From assembly GCA_038248985.1 (NCBI GenBank), contig JBBRWV010000063.1:1-21014 (forward strand): a DNA stretch of 21,014 nt, written 5' to 3'. Both the position numbers and the translations under genes were made by a program. Positions 20,821 to 21,014 of this stretch are shown here, piece after piece (within the stretch, counting starts at the first letter, position 1; every line of letters begins with the position of its first letter). The notes under the pieces were generated by a model. It did no database searches and had not been told where the DNA came from. It saw nothing but the letters and a program-made list of their open reading frames with translations. Source of the stretch: JBBRWV01 sp038248985 (GTDB lineage Bacteria > Planctomycetota > Phycisphaerae > WQYP01).

Positions 20821-21014
20821 GTGCGGATTGAGTACCGATGGCTGGCGCTGCTATTGCTGCTGGTGGGGGGGGGCGGGGTGGCGCGGGCGGTGGAGGTGAC
20901 GGCGGAACTGCCGTACCAGGATGGGGTGAGGGTGCAGGGGTGGGAAAGTGTGCGAATTACGGTGAAAAACGGGCCTGCGACGGGGGTGGTGACGGTGGGA
21001 TTGCAGGATGCGCG
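20821..21014 (+). CDS. Secreted protein, 5' part (partial)
   Basis: A GTG start 4 bases after the DedA stop opens a frame that runs off the window. The first residues, RIEYRWLALLLLLVGGGGVARA, form a signal peptide with likely cleavage after ARA, and the mature chain begins VEVTAELPYQDGVRVQGWESVRITVKN, beta-rich in appearance. Codons end mostly in G or C as in other rightward genes. A run of nine G (20865-20873) encodes the GGG stretch of the signal peptide. It is probably cotranslated with the DedA gene. Function unknown. Confidence 0.7.
   Translation, partial: MRIEYRWLALLLLLVGGGGVARAVEVTAELPYQDGVRVQGWESVRITVKNGPATGVVTVGLQDA
20865..20873 (+). repeat. G9 homopolymer in a signal-peptide coding region
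   Basis: Nine consecutive G inside the first 20 codons of the last gene. Slippage here would change the frame; whether it varies is not visible from one sequence. Confidence 0.8.

Noticed and set aside
1..21014. CRISPR array, complete insertion sequence or rRNA
   Set aside because: No regularly spaced repeats, transposase frame or rRNA segment was seen.

Overview
The window looks like a chromosomal segment of a GC-rich member of the Planctomycetota, possibly a Phycisphaerae-type organism. That placement is an inference from three things seen together: a prepilin-like protein with an N-terminal methylation motif, flagellin and hook proteins carrying hook-IN motifs, and a FliW-CsrA-flagellin block. 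No ribosomal marker is present to prove it.

Layout. Positions 1-158 may hold the 5' end of a leftward membrane protein. Positions 159-592 are intergenic, with four copies of CATCGCAA in two inverted pairs, a 20-bp-spaced direct repeat, and a sharp switch of strand composition near 400-440. Positions 593-1496 hold a zinc-ribbon/PD-(D/E)XK-nuclease-like gene broken by a 10-bp tandem duplication. Positions 1549-4852 hold three leftward genes: a small protein with a leaderless-type promoter, a secreted DUF4139-like protein and a prepilin-like protein. Positions 4987-6063 hold a rightward GH5-type glycoside hydrolase without a visible signal peptide.

Positions 6116-19432 are one leftward flagellar cluster. 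In transcription order it reads: unknown 68-aa gene, flgF, flgG, flgA, flgH, flgI, rod-binding flgJ-like, flgN, flgK, flgL, fliW, csrA, flagellin, then a strong intrinsic terminator. It encodes distal rod, P and L ring, hook-filament junction proteins, their chaperone, the filament, and the FliW/CsrA translational switch. Three intergenic sigma-54 promoters (head of the operon, flgH, flgJ-like) match TGGCAC-N5-TTGC closely. Six RNA hairpins presenting GGA in the loop lie in the leaders of flgA, flgJ-like, fliW, csrA (two) and flagellin, usually paired with a GGA in the Shine-Dalgarno. This suggests transcription by RpoN combined with CsrA repression across the cluster and CsrA autoregulation.

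Positions 19422-19865 hold a 62-nt near-perfect hairpin and a tRNA-proximal hairpin but no gene. A leftward tRNA-Ser(CGA), a rightward DedA-family membrane protein and the start of a secreted protein with a G9 tract close the window.

From about 440 onward the + strand is G-rich whatever strand the genes are on, while 1-370 is C-rich. The flagellar cluster therefore probably lies on the lagging strand, and the left edge may lie near a replication origin.
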